A DNA stretch of 64,000 bases from an uncultured Oscillospiraceae bacterium (GCA_934464775.1 CAKSKG010000004.1:86998-150997); one strand, 5' to 3'. Numbered from the stretch's first letter, positions 36,101-44,479 are shown. The notes: generated from the sequence alone by a model not told the origin. A program made the numbers and translations.

Positions 36101-37057
36101 AGGCTCTGCCTGACCGCATATGCCGCCGATGTCCTTTCTGCCGTATACAGTGCCTTTGTTCTCGCAGCCTGCAATATAGCCCTTTTGTCTGCCGACGATT
36201 CCGCCGACGTTATAGCCTGCGTGCTGATAGCCCACAATGCCGCTGTTGACGCAGTTCTGAACAGAACCGTCGGAGAAGCCTGTAATGCCGCCGATGTCTG
36301 TCATATCCACTGCCTGTTCGGGGGAGGTGAAGTCATCAACGCTGATGTTCTGGAGACTGAGAGTATCGTCCTCCGTAACGGAGGTATTCACATGGCTGTT
36401 GTTGGTGCAGCTGAGCATGACACCCGAGTTGCTGCCTGCGATACCGCCCGAGAAATTGTCTGCCTGAACAAAGCCTTCCGAGGTGCAGGCGGAGATAAGT
36501 CCCGTTTCGGAGTTGAAGCCTGCGATTCCGCCGCAGTTTTTAGTGCCGTCAACAATGCCGCTGAATTTGCAGTTGTATATGCGGCCCTGATTTTCGCCTG
36601 CGATGCCTCCGCATTTTTCGGAGCTGCCGCCTGGAGTTACTTTTCCGTTAACGGTAAGGTTCTTGACGAAGCCCTGTCTGCCGATGTATCTGAAAAGACC
36701 CTGCGTCGAACCGTTTTCCTTTATTTTCAGTCCGGATATGCTGTGACCGTTTCCGTCAAATGTTCCGCTGAAAACGGGAACAGGCTCAAAATCAAGTCCC
36801 GTGAGATTTATGTCGCAGTCCAGGATATATGTTTTGTTGAGACTGCTGCTGTTCATTACGCAGGAAGATGCAAATTCAAGAAAATCATCGGCAGAAGCAA
36901 TATGTATCGCATCTGATTTTTCGGAAGCGGAGCCGACGGAATGTTCAGCCGAATTATTTTCAGTTACCGCATAAACGGGATATACGGCTGACGCCGATAC
37001 CGCTGCGGCTGCCATTGCCGCAATTATGCGCATCGAAAGCTTATTGCTGTTCATCAT
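33158..37057 (-). CDS. Large surface protein: GLUG repeats, long coiled coil, C-terminal anchor
   Basis: A 1,299-residue protein. The ATG at 37057, ten bases after GGAGGAG and overlapping the end of the MMPL gene, is preferred; an ATG at 37054 is adjacent. It has a signal-peptide-like N-terminus (AAVSASAVYPVYA), then GLUG-type repeats (about residues 80-320) of the form NCGGIAGFN / VGGIVGRQKG. About 540 residues of Asp/Ser/Leu-rich coiled coil follow (repeated LSDLSD, ITDAADKLSNSF), like the heptad regions of YhgE/Pip proteins. Then come a second GLUG block (about 890-1,060), an Ig-like end, one membrane helix near 1,245 and a strongly basic cytoplasmic tail. It is probably anchored outside the membrane, with translation coupled to the transporter gene, so the two likely work together. 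Confidence 0.88.
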   Translation of the reverse strand: MMNSNKLSMRIIAAMAAAAVSASAVYPVYAVTENNSAEHSVGSASEKSDAIHIASADDFLEFASSCVMNSSSLNKTYILDCDINLTGLDFEPVPVFSGTFDGNGHSISGLKIKENGSTQGLFRYIGRQGFVKNLTVNGKVTPGGSSEKCGGIAGENQGRIYNCKFSGIVDGTKNCGGIAGFNSETGLISACTSEGFVQADNFSGGIAGSNSGVMLSCTNNSHVNTSVTEDDTLSLQNISVDDFTSPEQAVDMTDIGGITGFSDGSVQNCVNSGIVGYQHAGYNVGGIVGRQKGYIAGCENKGTVYGRKDIGGICGQAEPFITLEFSDNSMENLRDQLNDLSDVLDRTLDDVDEHSSVLSDDTENVIDAMDSARSSADSFLDLSDDLINSNVDSVNELSARVSDLVDRITPAADKITDAADKLSNSFGLMKDSIDLLNEAMDDADAGFDELSDLCDNMSTAVDKLQKASNALGNSLDSLQNGLGDPETVQDAIDKMSSSLSDLSDALNDISDSADSTLKNLNKDITDAEMGSDAYLDQIIDALRSISKNADELADRTDSSSSALKDLSDRINNRNNNDDSDDTDDTEQTIKDILNGFGGFRKDHTSVDNDSDSDSLFGSSETNEDIFSALSDMADSLADLINSYSDLLVGNQLKRYTDKLAQDISDVADPSSDILDSASVISGELDTVSLDDMVEFLKKANENAGDSSDYIQKVITAIDNSWDYFDSAGENALAASTAASEAVDGIKDSTSDISDSFEIITDTLDYFSEKDKITFYGTNDEITSARNNLSDVLEDLTDLCSVLNGTSGDTVDILTDDLKEVNEKATDAYNTLFDILKDMNDKTSDIENYTEDISAYDTEGRSDGKIADCVNYGEVNGDVSVGGIAGTMAIDYDFDPEGDIPTTGERSLNFLYQTKVVTRDCINLGKVTSKKDGAGGIAGTIEMGCIISCQGYGNVSSTDGGYVGGIVGNSDSSIFSSYAMCRLSGDDHIGGIAGISKDMENCRSYVLIEEGDEYTGMIAGESTGDMTDNIFADSSYETGKRSAGAVDGVSYDGDAYPMRYSDFIQLDGMPSEFSHLKLTFTVDGKTVGTVDFEYNTALNEDDIPEIPASAGSYAQWEEFDHSQLLFNDEIEAEYLDNITSIESDEKRESGFAVLLAEGQFGGSDKLELSPADGSAPETCEEWNVTIPDDGQKEHTLRYLSCIDDPEKVVIKVTENGTERTITPEADGKYVVFTVSGNDISFKAEKESHLMSFILIGTAAAAAVIIVITILLKIRKKKKNGGSKKSDKTKTKKNKKEPVKV

Positions 37058-39569
37058 TGTTATCAAGCTCCTCCTTGTTTTCATTGTTTTCGTCATTTCC
37101 GCTCATGTCCTCAATCATAAGATTGCCTGCCTTGTTCTCGATCTTGGCGTCAACATCACCGATGATAACACCTGTTACAACAGCGTCGATACGACCGTTT
37201 ACATAACCGTGAACAATGCCGCTGACTGTCATTCTGCTGTTCTTTACCTGAGTGCGCTCACGCTTCTTGATAGTGAATGATGTCTTTTCGATGATCGTGT
37301 CGCCGAGAAGCAGTATCTGGGGAAGTACGCCCATAACGAGCACAATGGAAATGATAGTTCCTCGGCCGAGGCATACACCGATGGAAGAGATCGTTCCGTC
37401 CGTTGAAAGCTGACCGATAAGGATTCCCGCTGCCGCAAGGATAGCGCCCGATGTGATGATCGTTGGGAATGCCTGGTTAAGAGTTTCCGTAATAGCCTTT
37501 TTAATTGGCATTTCCTGTTTCAGCTCCATGTAACGGCTGGAGATAACGATAGCGTAGTCGATGTTCGCACCCATCTGAATTGAGTTTACGATAAGGTAGC
37601 TCAGGAAGAAAAGGCTTGTTTTTTCAAAATAGGGGAATGAGAAGTTCATCCAGATACTTCCCTGGATAACTGCGATAAGCAGAACGGGAAGACCTGCGGA
37701 TTTAAATGTGAAGAGCAGGATTATGATAACGAACAGTGCCGAAAGGATACTGATTACAAGGTTATCGTTGACGAAGGAGCTGGACAGGTCATAGTCACTG
37801 GTGGAGTTGCCCACTACATAAACCTCGTCTGCGGGATAATAATCCTCGGCAATGTCATGTATCTTCTTTAAGAAATCGAAGGTCTGCTCGCCCTCTTCGG
37901 GAAGATTGGAGTAAACAAGTATACGTGTGTAGTTGTCGCTCTTCAGCTGGAGAAGCGCCTTGTCAAGAGTTTCGTGAAGATCATCAAGATCATTGTTCAG
38001 GTCATCGTCCAGTGTAACATAGCCCTTCTGGACCTCATCATATGCGAACTGGAACATATCTATAAGGGGAACGGTATAGGAATCAAGTCCGTTTACCACC
38101 TCGCCGTAATTTTCATCGTTGATAGCATATGCGGCGTAGATAAGCTTTGCGACTTCATAATCCAGATCTACCAGCTCGGAGAACTGTCTCGGGGTCAGTT
38201 TGTCGGTAAGCATATATCCGTCCATTGCCTCAACATTGGCAAGACCCATTACCGAATCGACCTCGGTGCAGCTTTCAAGCTTCTTTATCATCTGGCTTTC
38301 CTTTTCATAATCTCCCGAGGGGACTATGAGAGCCATAAGATTCGTTCTGCCGAAGGTGTCCTTGATCTTCTGCTCGGCGATGGTAGTTTCGTTCTGACGG
38401 GGAGTTTCAAGATCGGTAGTACCATAGCAGTAGGAGCATTTGTTTGCGAAGATGCAGGCAAATACGATAAGTCCCACAAATACGGGAGGGATAACATATC
38501 TTGTTGCAAATGCGAATTTGCCCACTGCGGAGATCTTGGGAACAAAGTTCTTATGTACTGTCTTGTCGATAAGACCCGAGAACAGCATGATAAGACCGGG
38601 CATAAGTGTAAATACGGAAAGCAGGCTGAAGAAGATAGCCTTGATAAGCACCATTGAAAGGTCGGCGCCTATTTTAAACTGCATGAATGCAAGAGCAACA
38701 AGACCCGATATTGTTGTAAGGCTGGAAGATGATATCTCGGGGATAGCCTTGCTCAGTGCGGTTATACAAGCTTCACGGGCAGGCATATGCTCGTGTTCCT
38801 CGCTGTATCTGTGGATAAGAATGATAGCGTAGTCAATGGCAAGTGCAAGCTGGAGAACGATAGTTACCGAATTTGAAATGAATGAAATGGTTCCCAGCAG
38901 GAAGTTTGTGCCCGAGTTCAGCAGAGCAGCCGCACCGAAGGTCATTACCAGTACGGGGATCTCCGCATAAGCCTTTGACGTGAACAGGATAACAAGGAAA
39001 ATGATAACTGCGGCGATAAGCGTAACTACCTGCATTTCGGCGTCCAGCTGTTCGCTCTTGTTGTTTCCTACCTCACTGGATATGTAGTAGTCATATCCGT
39101 CCTCGGTGAGAGTCTTTTTTATCTCGTTCATGGCGGTAAGGCTTATTTCATCGTCCTCTTCGCCGTCGAAGGTCACGGAAAACAGCGCATAGGTGTTTTT
39201 GTAGTGATCCTCGGTATCGTCGAATTCGGCGGATGTCACGCCGTCGATGTCCTCAAGCTTTTCGGCAAGAGCCTCGGCGTTTTCGTAGGTGATGTTGGTC
39301 ACCATTACCGAACCCGAACCGTAGGTGGTGAATTCATCGTCCATAAGGGTAAGACCCTGACGTGTTTCGGTAGTGTCGGGGAGGTAGGTGGTGATGTCGT
39401 TTTCTACCTTTACCCAATTGCTGGCGAAAGCACAGAATATAAGAGCGAAGATAAACAGCAGGAAAAAGAGATTTCGCTTGTCAACGATGAACGTTGCAAG
39501 CTTCATCATGAAATTTGAATCGTTCCCGATATCTCCCTCGGACTCTTTTACAGTATCTTTATCCTTCAA
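37041..39569 (-). CDS. MMPL/RND-family transporter
   Basis: An 842-residue exporter with the full RND plan: two halves, each of one helix, an extracytoplasmic porter loop and five more helices. The start is a TTG at 39569 with AGGGAAG upstream. The half-1 membrane block has LALAIDYAIILIHRYSEE, and half 2 has QMGANIDYAIVISSRYMEL: the Asp-Tyr pair used for proton coupling in MMPL proteins. The end is a Glu/Asn-rich tail. MMPL proteins export lipids, surface polymers or drugs; the substrate is unknown here. The stop overlaps the start of the large GLUG surface protein by 17 bases, a strong sign of a joint complex. Promoter at 39767-39795; a 97-base hairpin lies in the leader. Confidence 0.92.
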   Translation of the reverse strand: MKDKDTVKESEGDIGNDSNFMMKLATFIVDKRNLFFLLFIFALIFCAFASNWVKVENDITTYLPDTTETRQGLTLMDDEFTTYGSGSVMVTNITYENAEALAEKLEDIDGVTSAEFDDTEDHYKNTYALFSVTFDGEEDDEISLTAMNEIKKTLTEDGYDYYISSEVGNNKSEQLDAEMQVVTLIAAVIIFLVILFTSKAYAEIPVLVMTFGAAALLNSGTNFLLGTISFISNSVTIVLQLALAIDYAIILIHRYSEEHEHMPAREACITALSKAIPEISSSSLTTISGLVALAFMQFKIGADLSMVLIKAIFFSLLSVFTLMPGLIMLFSGLIDKTVHKNFVPKISAVGKFAFATRYVIPPVFVGLIVFACIFANKCSYCYGTTDLETPRQNETTIAEQKIKDTFGRTNLMALIVPSGDYEKESQMIKKLESCTEVDSVMGLANVEAMDGYMLTDKLTPRQFSELVDLDYEVAKLIYAAYAINDENYGEVVNGLDSYTVPLIDMFQFAYDEVQKGYVTLDDDLNNDLDDLHETLDKALLQLKSDNYTRILVYSNLPEEGEQTFDFLKKIHDIAEDYYPADEVYVVGNSTSDYDLSSSFVNDNLVISILSALFVIIILLFTFKSAGLPVLLIAVIQGSIWMNFSFPYFEKTSLFFLSYLIVNSIQMGANIDYAIVISSRYMELKQEMPIKKAITETLNQAFPTIITSGAILAAAGILIGQLSTDGTISSIGVCLGRGTIISIVLVMGVLPQILLLGDTIIEKTSFTIKKRERTQVKNSRMTVSGIVHGYVNGRIDAVVTGVIIGDVDAKIENKAGNLMIEDMSGNDENNENKEELDNNDEQQ

Positions 39570-39602
39570 ACAGATCGCTTCCCTTCGTATTGTTTTGTTT
39601 TT

Positions 39603-39699
39603 TTAAGGAAACGCTGATTAAAGCCGCAGGCATCGTTTCCAACGCTCGAAAATCCGTCACTGAGAGTGTTGAGAAACGATTTAATCAGCGGTTCCTTAA
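39603..39699. repeat. 97-bp near-perfect palindrome, MITE-like
   Basis: Outer arms 39603-39622 and 39680-39699 match over 20 bases with one mismatch; the inner arms (ATCGTTTC... with ...GAAACGAT, then CAAC/GTTG and CTC/GAG) continue the stem almost to the centre. It lies between the MMPL promoter and its start, so the RNA would form a long hairpin in the leader. I did not find a second copy in the window. Confidence 0.7.
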
Positions 39700-39766
39700 T
39701 GTCATGGAACAAATATATTGCCATAAGGATCTCTTATGATAATATTCAACATATTCCAATATAGAA

Positions 39767-39795
39767 ATTTTATCATTATGACTAAAATTTGTCAA
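39767..39795 (-). promoter_or_regulatory. Promoter of the MMPL/GLUG operon
   Basis: Minus strand: TTGACA (39795-39790), 17 bases, TAAAAT (39772-39767). The leader is about 190 bases and contains the 97-base hairpin. The gene-free stretch 39570-40090 holds this promoter, the hairpin and the gatC promoter. Confidence 0.75.
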
Positions 39796-39957
39796 GCACC
39801 AAAATAACGATTATAGGGCATTATAAAAATGACTGATTGTCAGTTTTGACAAATATAGTCCAAATTGGATCATTTGCAAAACGGATATCGGAGTATACTA
39901 TATAAATATGTGTATAAAAGCCGTCGGCAAAAAAATCCGCAAATTTAAAAAAATGTG

Positions 39958-39986
39958 TTGCAATGCGGCAGAAATTGTGATATAAT
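39958..39986 (+). promoter_or_regulatory. Promoter of the gatCAB operon
   Basis: TTGCAA (39958-39963), 17 bases, TATAAT (39981-39986). It leaves a leader of about 100 bases before gatC; no T-box features are visible. Confidence 0.75.
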
Positions 39987-40090
39987 ATCATTGAATTGTT
40001 GTTTGCCGCAAACTCTGGGGCAGACAAAATGCGGACGGCAGCTCCCGTTCGTGAAAATATGCCGTTACTGCGGCGAAACGGAGGATAAAT

Positions 40091-40369
40091 ATGGATCTGG
40101 AAATGGTTAAATACCTTGCCAAGCTGGGCAAGCTCGATTTTACGGACGAAGGCTTTGAAAAGGCTGTTGCCGATATGACCGACATTATTGCGATCATGGA
40201 TACTATCAAGGAGATAGATATTACTTATGATCCTATCAAGGATAATCATAATGTATATCTCAAGGATCTCCGCAAGGACGTTGCAGAGCCTTCGCTGCCT
40301 GTTGAAAAGGTTCTTATGAACGCAGTCAACAGCGAGAGCAGCTTTGTTGTTCCCAAGGTAGTTGAATAA
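40091..40369 (+). CDS. gatC: Asp/Glu-tRNA amidotransferase subunit C
   Basis: A 92-residue GatC: it starts MDLEMVKYLAKLGKLDF (hydrophobic helix, then the linker that wraps GatA), and has the C-terminal LRKDVAEPSLP. GGAGG lies six to seven bases before the ATG. GatC stabilises the GatA-GatB contact of the complex that converts misacylated Glu-tRNA-Gln or Asp-tRNA-Asn. It is the first gene of gatCAB. Confidence 0.92.
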   Translation: MDLEMVKYLAKLGKLDFTDEGFEKAVADMTDIIAIMDTIKEIDITYDPIKDNHNVYLKDLRKDVAEPSLPVEKVLMNAVNSESSFVVPKVVE

Positions 40370-40384
40370 TATAAATGGATTTTT

Positions 40385-40441
40385 CGGAGCTGCATTTTGA
40401 TGCACGGCTCCGCTTTACAGATCGGTGCCGCTTCGTGCGGC
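40385..40441 (+). other. Two RNA hairpins between gatC and gatA
   Basis: CGGAGC/GCTCCG (40385-40390 with 40407-40412) and GCCGC/GCGGC (40427-40431 with 40437-40441), the second just before the gatA ribosome site. They have no T run, so they are not terminators. They may tune processing or translation. Confidence 0.4.
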
Positions 40442-40457
40442 GGAATGGAGGATTATA

Positions 40458-41909
40458 ATGGACGTTACCGCACTTAAAATACGGGATATGCGTACAATGC
40501 TTGATAAAAAGGAGATCTCGGCTTCCGAACTTGCGGACGCTTATCTTAAAAGGATCTCAGAGGTCGATGACAAGGTGGAGAGCTACATCACAGTAACTCC
40601 CGAAAAGGCTCACAGTGACGCCGAAAAGGCTCAGAAGGCCATCGACGGTGGAAACGCAGGAATGCTCTGCGGAATCCCTCTCGCTATAAAGGATAATATC
40701 TGCACAGAGGGCGTGCTTACCACCTGTGCTTCAAAGATGCTGGAGAATTTCATTCCCCCTTACAATGCAACTGTAATGAACAAGCTTGAAGCAGAAAACA
40801 TTGTAATGCTGGGCAAGACATCTATGGACGAGTTCGCAATGGGCGGCTCTACACAGACTTCCGCATTCAAAAAGACAAAGAATCCTTATAATACAAACTG
40901 CGTTCCCGGCGGTTCTTCCGGCGGATCGGCAGCCGCTGTCGGAGCATCTCTCTGTGCGGCTGCGCTCGGTTCCGATACAGGCGGATCTATCCGTCAGCCT
41001 GCTTCATTCTGCGGCGTAACGGGTCTGAAGCCCACATACGGCAGAGTTTCCCGTTATGGTCTTGTTGCTTTCGCAAGCTCCCTTGACCAGATCGGACCTA
41101 TCGCAAAGGACGCTCATGACTGCGCATTCATTCTCAATGCAATTGCAGGCTATGATTATCATGACGGCACTGTTTCCAAGCTGGATACAATGGATTATAC
41201 ATCAAAGATCGGTATGGATATGAAGGGCGTTAAGATAGCTCTTCCCAAGGAATTTTATGCCGACGGCATCGACGATGAGGTTCGCAAGGCTGTCCTCAAG
41301 GCTGCCGATGATTACAAGGCTATGGGCGCAGAGATCATTGACTGCTCCATGCCCTCTCTGAAATATGCTGTTGCCGCATATTATCTTATCTCCTCCGCAG
41401 AGGCTTCTTCCAACCTTTCCAGATACGACGGCATCAAGTACGGTCACAGAAGCGAAGTGGGCGAGAATTTCAATGAGCTTATCACAAATTCCCGCAGCGA
41501 GGGCTTCGGCGACGAGGTAAAGAGACGTATCCTCCTCGGAAACTACGCTCTCTGCTCGGGTTATTATGATGCATACTACGGCAAGGCTATGGCTCTCAAG
41601 CAGAAGATCCGTGAGGAATATGCTTCTATATTTGAAAAGTGCGATATCATTCTCACTCCCACAGCACCCACAGTTGCTTACGGCGTGAACGAGAATATCT
41701 CCGATCCCGCAAAGATGTATCAGGCAGATATCTGCACAGTTACGGTAAATATCGCTTCACTTCCCGCTATCTCCACTCCCTGCGGATATGATTCAAAGGG
41801 TATGCCTATCGGTATGTCACTTGTGGGCAGAATGTGGGACGAGGCTACTATCATCGGCGCAGCTGACGCATACGAAAAGAATTTCAGCTACGTCAAGGCA
41901 AATATATAA
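40458..41909 (+). CDS. gatA: Asp/Glu-tRNA amidotransferase subunit A
   Basis: A 483-residue amidase that releases ammonia from glutamine. The ATG at 40458 follows GGAGG by six bases; eleven open codons upstream are not part of it. The catalytic Ser-cisSer-Lys triad is present: K78 in AIKDNICTEG, S153 in GGSSGGSAAAV and S177 in GSDTGGSIRQ. Length is normal. Second gene of gatCAB. Confidence 0.97.
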   Translation: MDVTALKIRDMRTMLDKKEISASELADAYLKRISEVDDKVESYITVTPEKAHSDAEKAQKAIDGGNAGMLCGIPLAIKDNICTEGVLTTCASKMLENFIPPYNATVMNKLEAENIVMLGKTSMDEFAMGGSTQTSAFKKTKNPYNTNCVPGGSSGGSAAAVGASLCAAALGSDTGGSIRQPASFCGVTGLKPTYGRVSRYGLVAFASSLDQIGPIAKDAHDCAFILNAIAGYDYHDGTVSKLDTMDYTSKIGMDMKGVKIALPKEFYADGIDDEVRKAVLKAADDYKAMGAEIIDCSMPSLKYAVAAYYLISSAEASSNLSRYDGIKYGHRSEVGENFNELITNSRSEGFGDEVKRRILLGNYALCSGYYDAYYGKAMALKQKIREEYASIFEKCDIILTPTAPTVAYGVNENISDPAKMYQADICTVTVNIASLPAISTPCGYDSKGMPIGMSLVGRMWDEATIIGAADAYEKNFSYVKANI

Positions 41910-41929
41910 AAGGAAGGAGATTTACCGAT

Positions 41930-43375
41930 ATGTCAAATTATATTCCCGTTATCGGACTGGAGATCCACTCCGAGCTGCTTACAAATTCAAAGGTATTCTG
42001 CACCTGCTCCGCTGAATTCGGCGGCGACAGAAACAGCCGCTGCTGTCCTGTCTGCACAGGTATGCCCGGTACACTCCCCATAATCAATCAGACTGCTGTT
42101 GAGTATGCCGTTAAGGCAGGCTATGCTCTGGGCTGCAGCATCAATAAATTCTCTGTTTTCGACAGAAAGAACTATTTCTATCCCGACCTTCCCAAGGCAT
42201 ATCAGATCTCTCAGCTGAATCTTCCTCTCTGCATCAACGGTATGGTTCCTATCGAGTACGAGGAAAACGGCGTTAAGAAGTCCAAGAATATCCGCATCAA
42301 CCGTATCCACCTTGAAGAGGACGCAGGCAAGCTTGTACATGATGATCTGAACGGCGTTTCTCTCGCTGACTATAACCGCTGCGGCATTCCTCTTATCGAG
42401 ATAGTTACCGAGCCTGATATCAGCTCCGCCGAGGAAGCACGCTGCTTCGTTGAAAAGATCGCGCTTCTCCTCCAGTATGCAGGCGTTTCCGACTGTAAAA
42501 TGGAGCAGGGTTCTATCCGCTGCGACGTTAACGTTTCTATCATGAAGCCCGAGGATACCGAGTTCGGTACAAGAGCCGAGATAAAGAACCTTAACTCCCT
42601 CAAATCAATTTACAGAACTATCGAGTACGAGATAAAGCGTCAGGCAAGAATTCTTGACCACGGCGGACGCATCGTTCAGGAAACAAGACGTTTCGATGAC
42701 AACAGAGGCGAAACAAAGTCCATGCGTTCCAAGGAAGATGCTCACGATTACAAGTATTTCCCCGATCCCGATATTCTCCAGGTAAACTTCACAGACGAGG
42801 ATCTTGAAAGGATCAAGAATTCACTTCCCGAAATGCCTTACGACAGACTTGATAAGTATATCAATAAGTACGGTCTTTCCGAAGTCGATGCAAAGATCAT
42901 CGTTAACACAAAGAAGATCTCCGATCTTTATGAGGACGCTCTTGCGGTTTACAATAACCCCAAGACAGTTTCCAACTTCATTCTCGGCGAGCTTATGAGA
43001 AGAATGAATCTGGGCGAGATCTCTCTGGACGATCTGAAGTTCACAGCTGCCGATCTGGGCAAGCTTGTTGAAATGGCAGATACCGAAAAGGTTTCCATGA
43101 ACGATGCCAAGAAGATCTTCCGTGAGATGTCCGAAAAGGGCGGCGATCCCGCAGAGATCGCAAAGGCTCAGGGAATGCTCATCTCCAACGATTCGGGCAA
43201 GGCTTCCGAAATGATCGACGAGATCCTTGCGGCAAACACAAAGGCTGTTGACCAGTACAAGAGCGGCGATGTAAAGGTATTCGGATTCCTTATGGGTCAG
43301 TGTACAAAGGCGCTCAAGGGTGTTGCTACTCCCAAGGTAATCAAGGAAGAGCTTGAAAAGAAGCTTAAAGCATAA
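41930..43375 (+). CDS. gatB: Asp/Glu-tRNA amidotransferase subunit B
   Basis: A 481-residue kinase/transferase subunit. VIGLEIHSELLT opens the catalytic cradle, with CP.CTGMPG and FDRKNYFYPDLPKAYQISQ in the expected order. The zinc-site Cys pattern is present (CTCSAEF, CCPVC), and the C-terminal YqeY-like tail ends the protein. GGAGG lies upstream. Last gene of gatCAB, closed by the terminator at 43410-43456. Confidence 0.97.
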   Translation: MSNYIPVIGLEIHSELLTNSKVFCTCSAEFGGDRNSRCCPVCTGMPGTLPIINQTAVEYAVKAGYALGCSINKFSVFDRKNYFYPDLPKAYQISQLNLPLCINGMVPIEYEENGVKKSKNIRINRIHLEEDAGKLVHDDLNGVSLADYNRCGIPLIEIVTEPDISSAEEARCFVEKIALLLQYAGVSDCKMEQGSIRCDVNVSIMKPEDTEFGTRAEIKNLNSLKSIYRTIEYEIKRQARILDHGGRIVQETRRFDDNRGETKSMRSKEDAHDYKYFPDPDILQVNFTDEDLERIKNSLPEMPYDRLDKYINKYGLSEVDAKIIVNTKKISDLYEDALAVYNNPKTVSNFILGELMRRMNLGEISLDDLKFTAADLGKLVEMADTEKVSMNDAKKIFREMSEKGGDPAEIAKAQGMLISNDSGKASEMIDEILAANTKAVDQYKSGDVKVFGFLMGQCTKALKGVATPKVIKEELEKKLKA

Positions 43376-43409
43376 GTGAACAGACATATTAAAAATAATT
43401 GAAAAATTG

Positions 43410-43456
43410 AACAGCACGGATAAATCGCTGAAAAACGGTTTATCCGTGCTGTTTTG
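43410..43456. terminator. Bidirectional terminator after gatB
   Basis: An 18-base stem (43410-43427 with 43436-43453) with T residues following; it ends at the stop of the convergent Cys-rich gene. Confidence 0.88.
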
Positions 43457-44260
43457 TTATTTATCGAAGCTGTCGGTCATATCATCATCGTGGGGGCAGT
43501 CGCATTCATCATGCTTAGGCGGCTGGCAGCACACCTTTTCGCAGGCATGGGGGAAGAACTGCTCCGTGGGGAAAGCCAGCTTGTCGAAGATCTCCTCGGG
43601 AGATTCGGCAGGGGAACAGCATTCCTTGCCGGGAACGCAGTAATCGTATGTGGGGATAAGCAGTGCGGCAGGACGGGTGAGCTTTATCACGGAGAATAAT
43701 CCCAGTGTGACAAAAATGCCCTTTACCAGCACAGGCTCGCTGTCACAGCAGTTCTGAATGTTTCGGCATTCGATCTTTGTTTCAAGTGCGATAGGCGGAA
43801 CAACGCTTACCGATACCTTCGGCTTGTTGACTATGCGGCAGCAGCACATATCGGTCTCGGTGTCGGCGGCTGTGGGATCGTCGCTTGTGAAGGTCTTGAT
43901 GTCACCGTTTGCACCGTAAAGGATAACACGCTTGTTCCAGACAGCTGTTCCGCAGAGAGGCACGCTTTCCTCGGTGCAGGTCTTTTCGTATGCGTCAAAG
44001 GTCAGCTTGAATGTGTAAGTGATATCAACGGAGTAGTAGCCCTCCTTGAAAGGCACCTTGTCAACGGCGATGCATACTCTGTTGACGTCAACGCAGCGTG
44101 TTTTTGCAACGTTCATGCATTCGGTCAGACAGCAGCAGCCGTCCAGCATTACAGGCAGGTCAACGATACAGTCGCGGTCGGAGCAGGTATCGAAGATGCG
44201 CTGTGTCTCGATACTCACTGCTTCCTTGAAAAAATCGGGGCGCTCGTTAAAATTGTTCAT
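43457..44260 (-). CDS. Cysteine-rich protein of unknown function
   Basis: A 267-residue protein with more than 20 Cys residues, several in runs (GCCCL, MCCCR, NCCD, KVCCQ). It starts MNNFNERPDFFKEAVSIETQ with GGAG upstream and has no signal peptide. Regular beta strands (YYSVDITYTFKLTFDAYEK, KPKVSVSVVPP) separate the Cys clusters, and the C-terminus ends in a Cys/His/Asp-rich tail (HDECDCPHDDD). The build recalls disulphide-rich spore-coat or metal-binding proteins of Clostridia, but I cannot assign a family. It is a single-gene unit. Confidence 0.75.
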   Translation of the reverse strand: MNNFNERPDFFKEAVSIETQRIFDTCSDRDCIVDLPVMLDGCCCLTECMNVAKTRCVDVNRVCIAVDKVPFKEGYYSVDITYTFKLTFDAYEKTCTEESVPLCGTAVWNKRVILYGANGDIKTFTSDDPTAADTETDMCCCRIVNKPKVSVSVVPPIALETKIECRNIQNCCDSEPVLVKGIFVTLGLFSVIKLTRPAALLIPTYDYCVPGKECCSPAESPEEIFDKLAFPTEQFFPHACEKVCCQPPKHDECDCPHDDDMTDSFDK

Positions 44261-44316
44261 AGAGATTCTCCAATCTGCTTGTGCCGTATGTAACGGTTGT
44301 AAGCGGCAAAATACTG

Positions 44317-44370
44317 AGAACCTGTCTTCATAAGCATATGCGCACGTTTTTTCTTATAAAGACAGGTTCT
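44317..44370. repeat. Inverted repeat upstream of the Cys-rich gene
   Basis: AGAACCTGTCTT / AAGACAGGTTCT extended by ATAAG / CTTAT (one mismatch), with a loop of about 18 bases containing a T run. It lies about 60 bases upstream of the Cys-rich gene. A transcription terminator remnant, a regulatory site or a small mobile-element end are all possible. Confidence 0.5.
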
Positions 44371-44427
44371 GAATTGATTACCTCTCTATATTGTATTCCG
44401 ATGAGTGAAAAAAGTGCATAAACCATG

Positions 44428-44464
44428 AAAAAACAGGCTCCGCCGATAAGACAGAGCCTGTTTT
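44428..44464 (-). terminator. Terminator of the ABC exporter operon
   Basis: Stem AAACAGGCTC / GAGCCTGTTT with T residues on the minus strand, 16 bases after the permease stop. Confidence 0.8.
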
Positions 44465-44479
44465 GATATTATTGGGGGA

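Noticed and set aside
39987..40090. T-box or other tRNA-sensing leader before gatC
   Set aside because: No T-box TGGNACC sequence and no antiterminator/terminator pair; only ordinary small stems.
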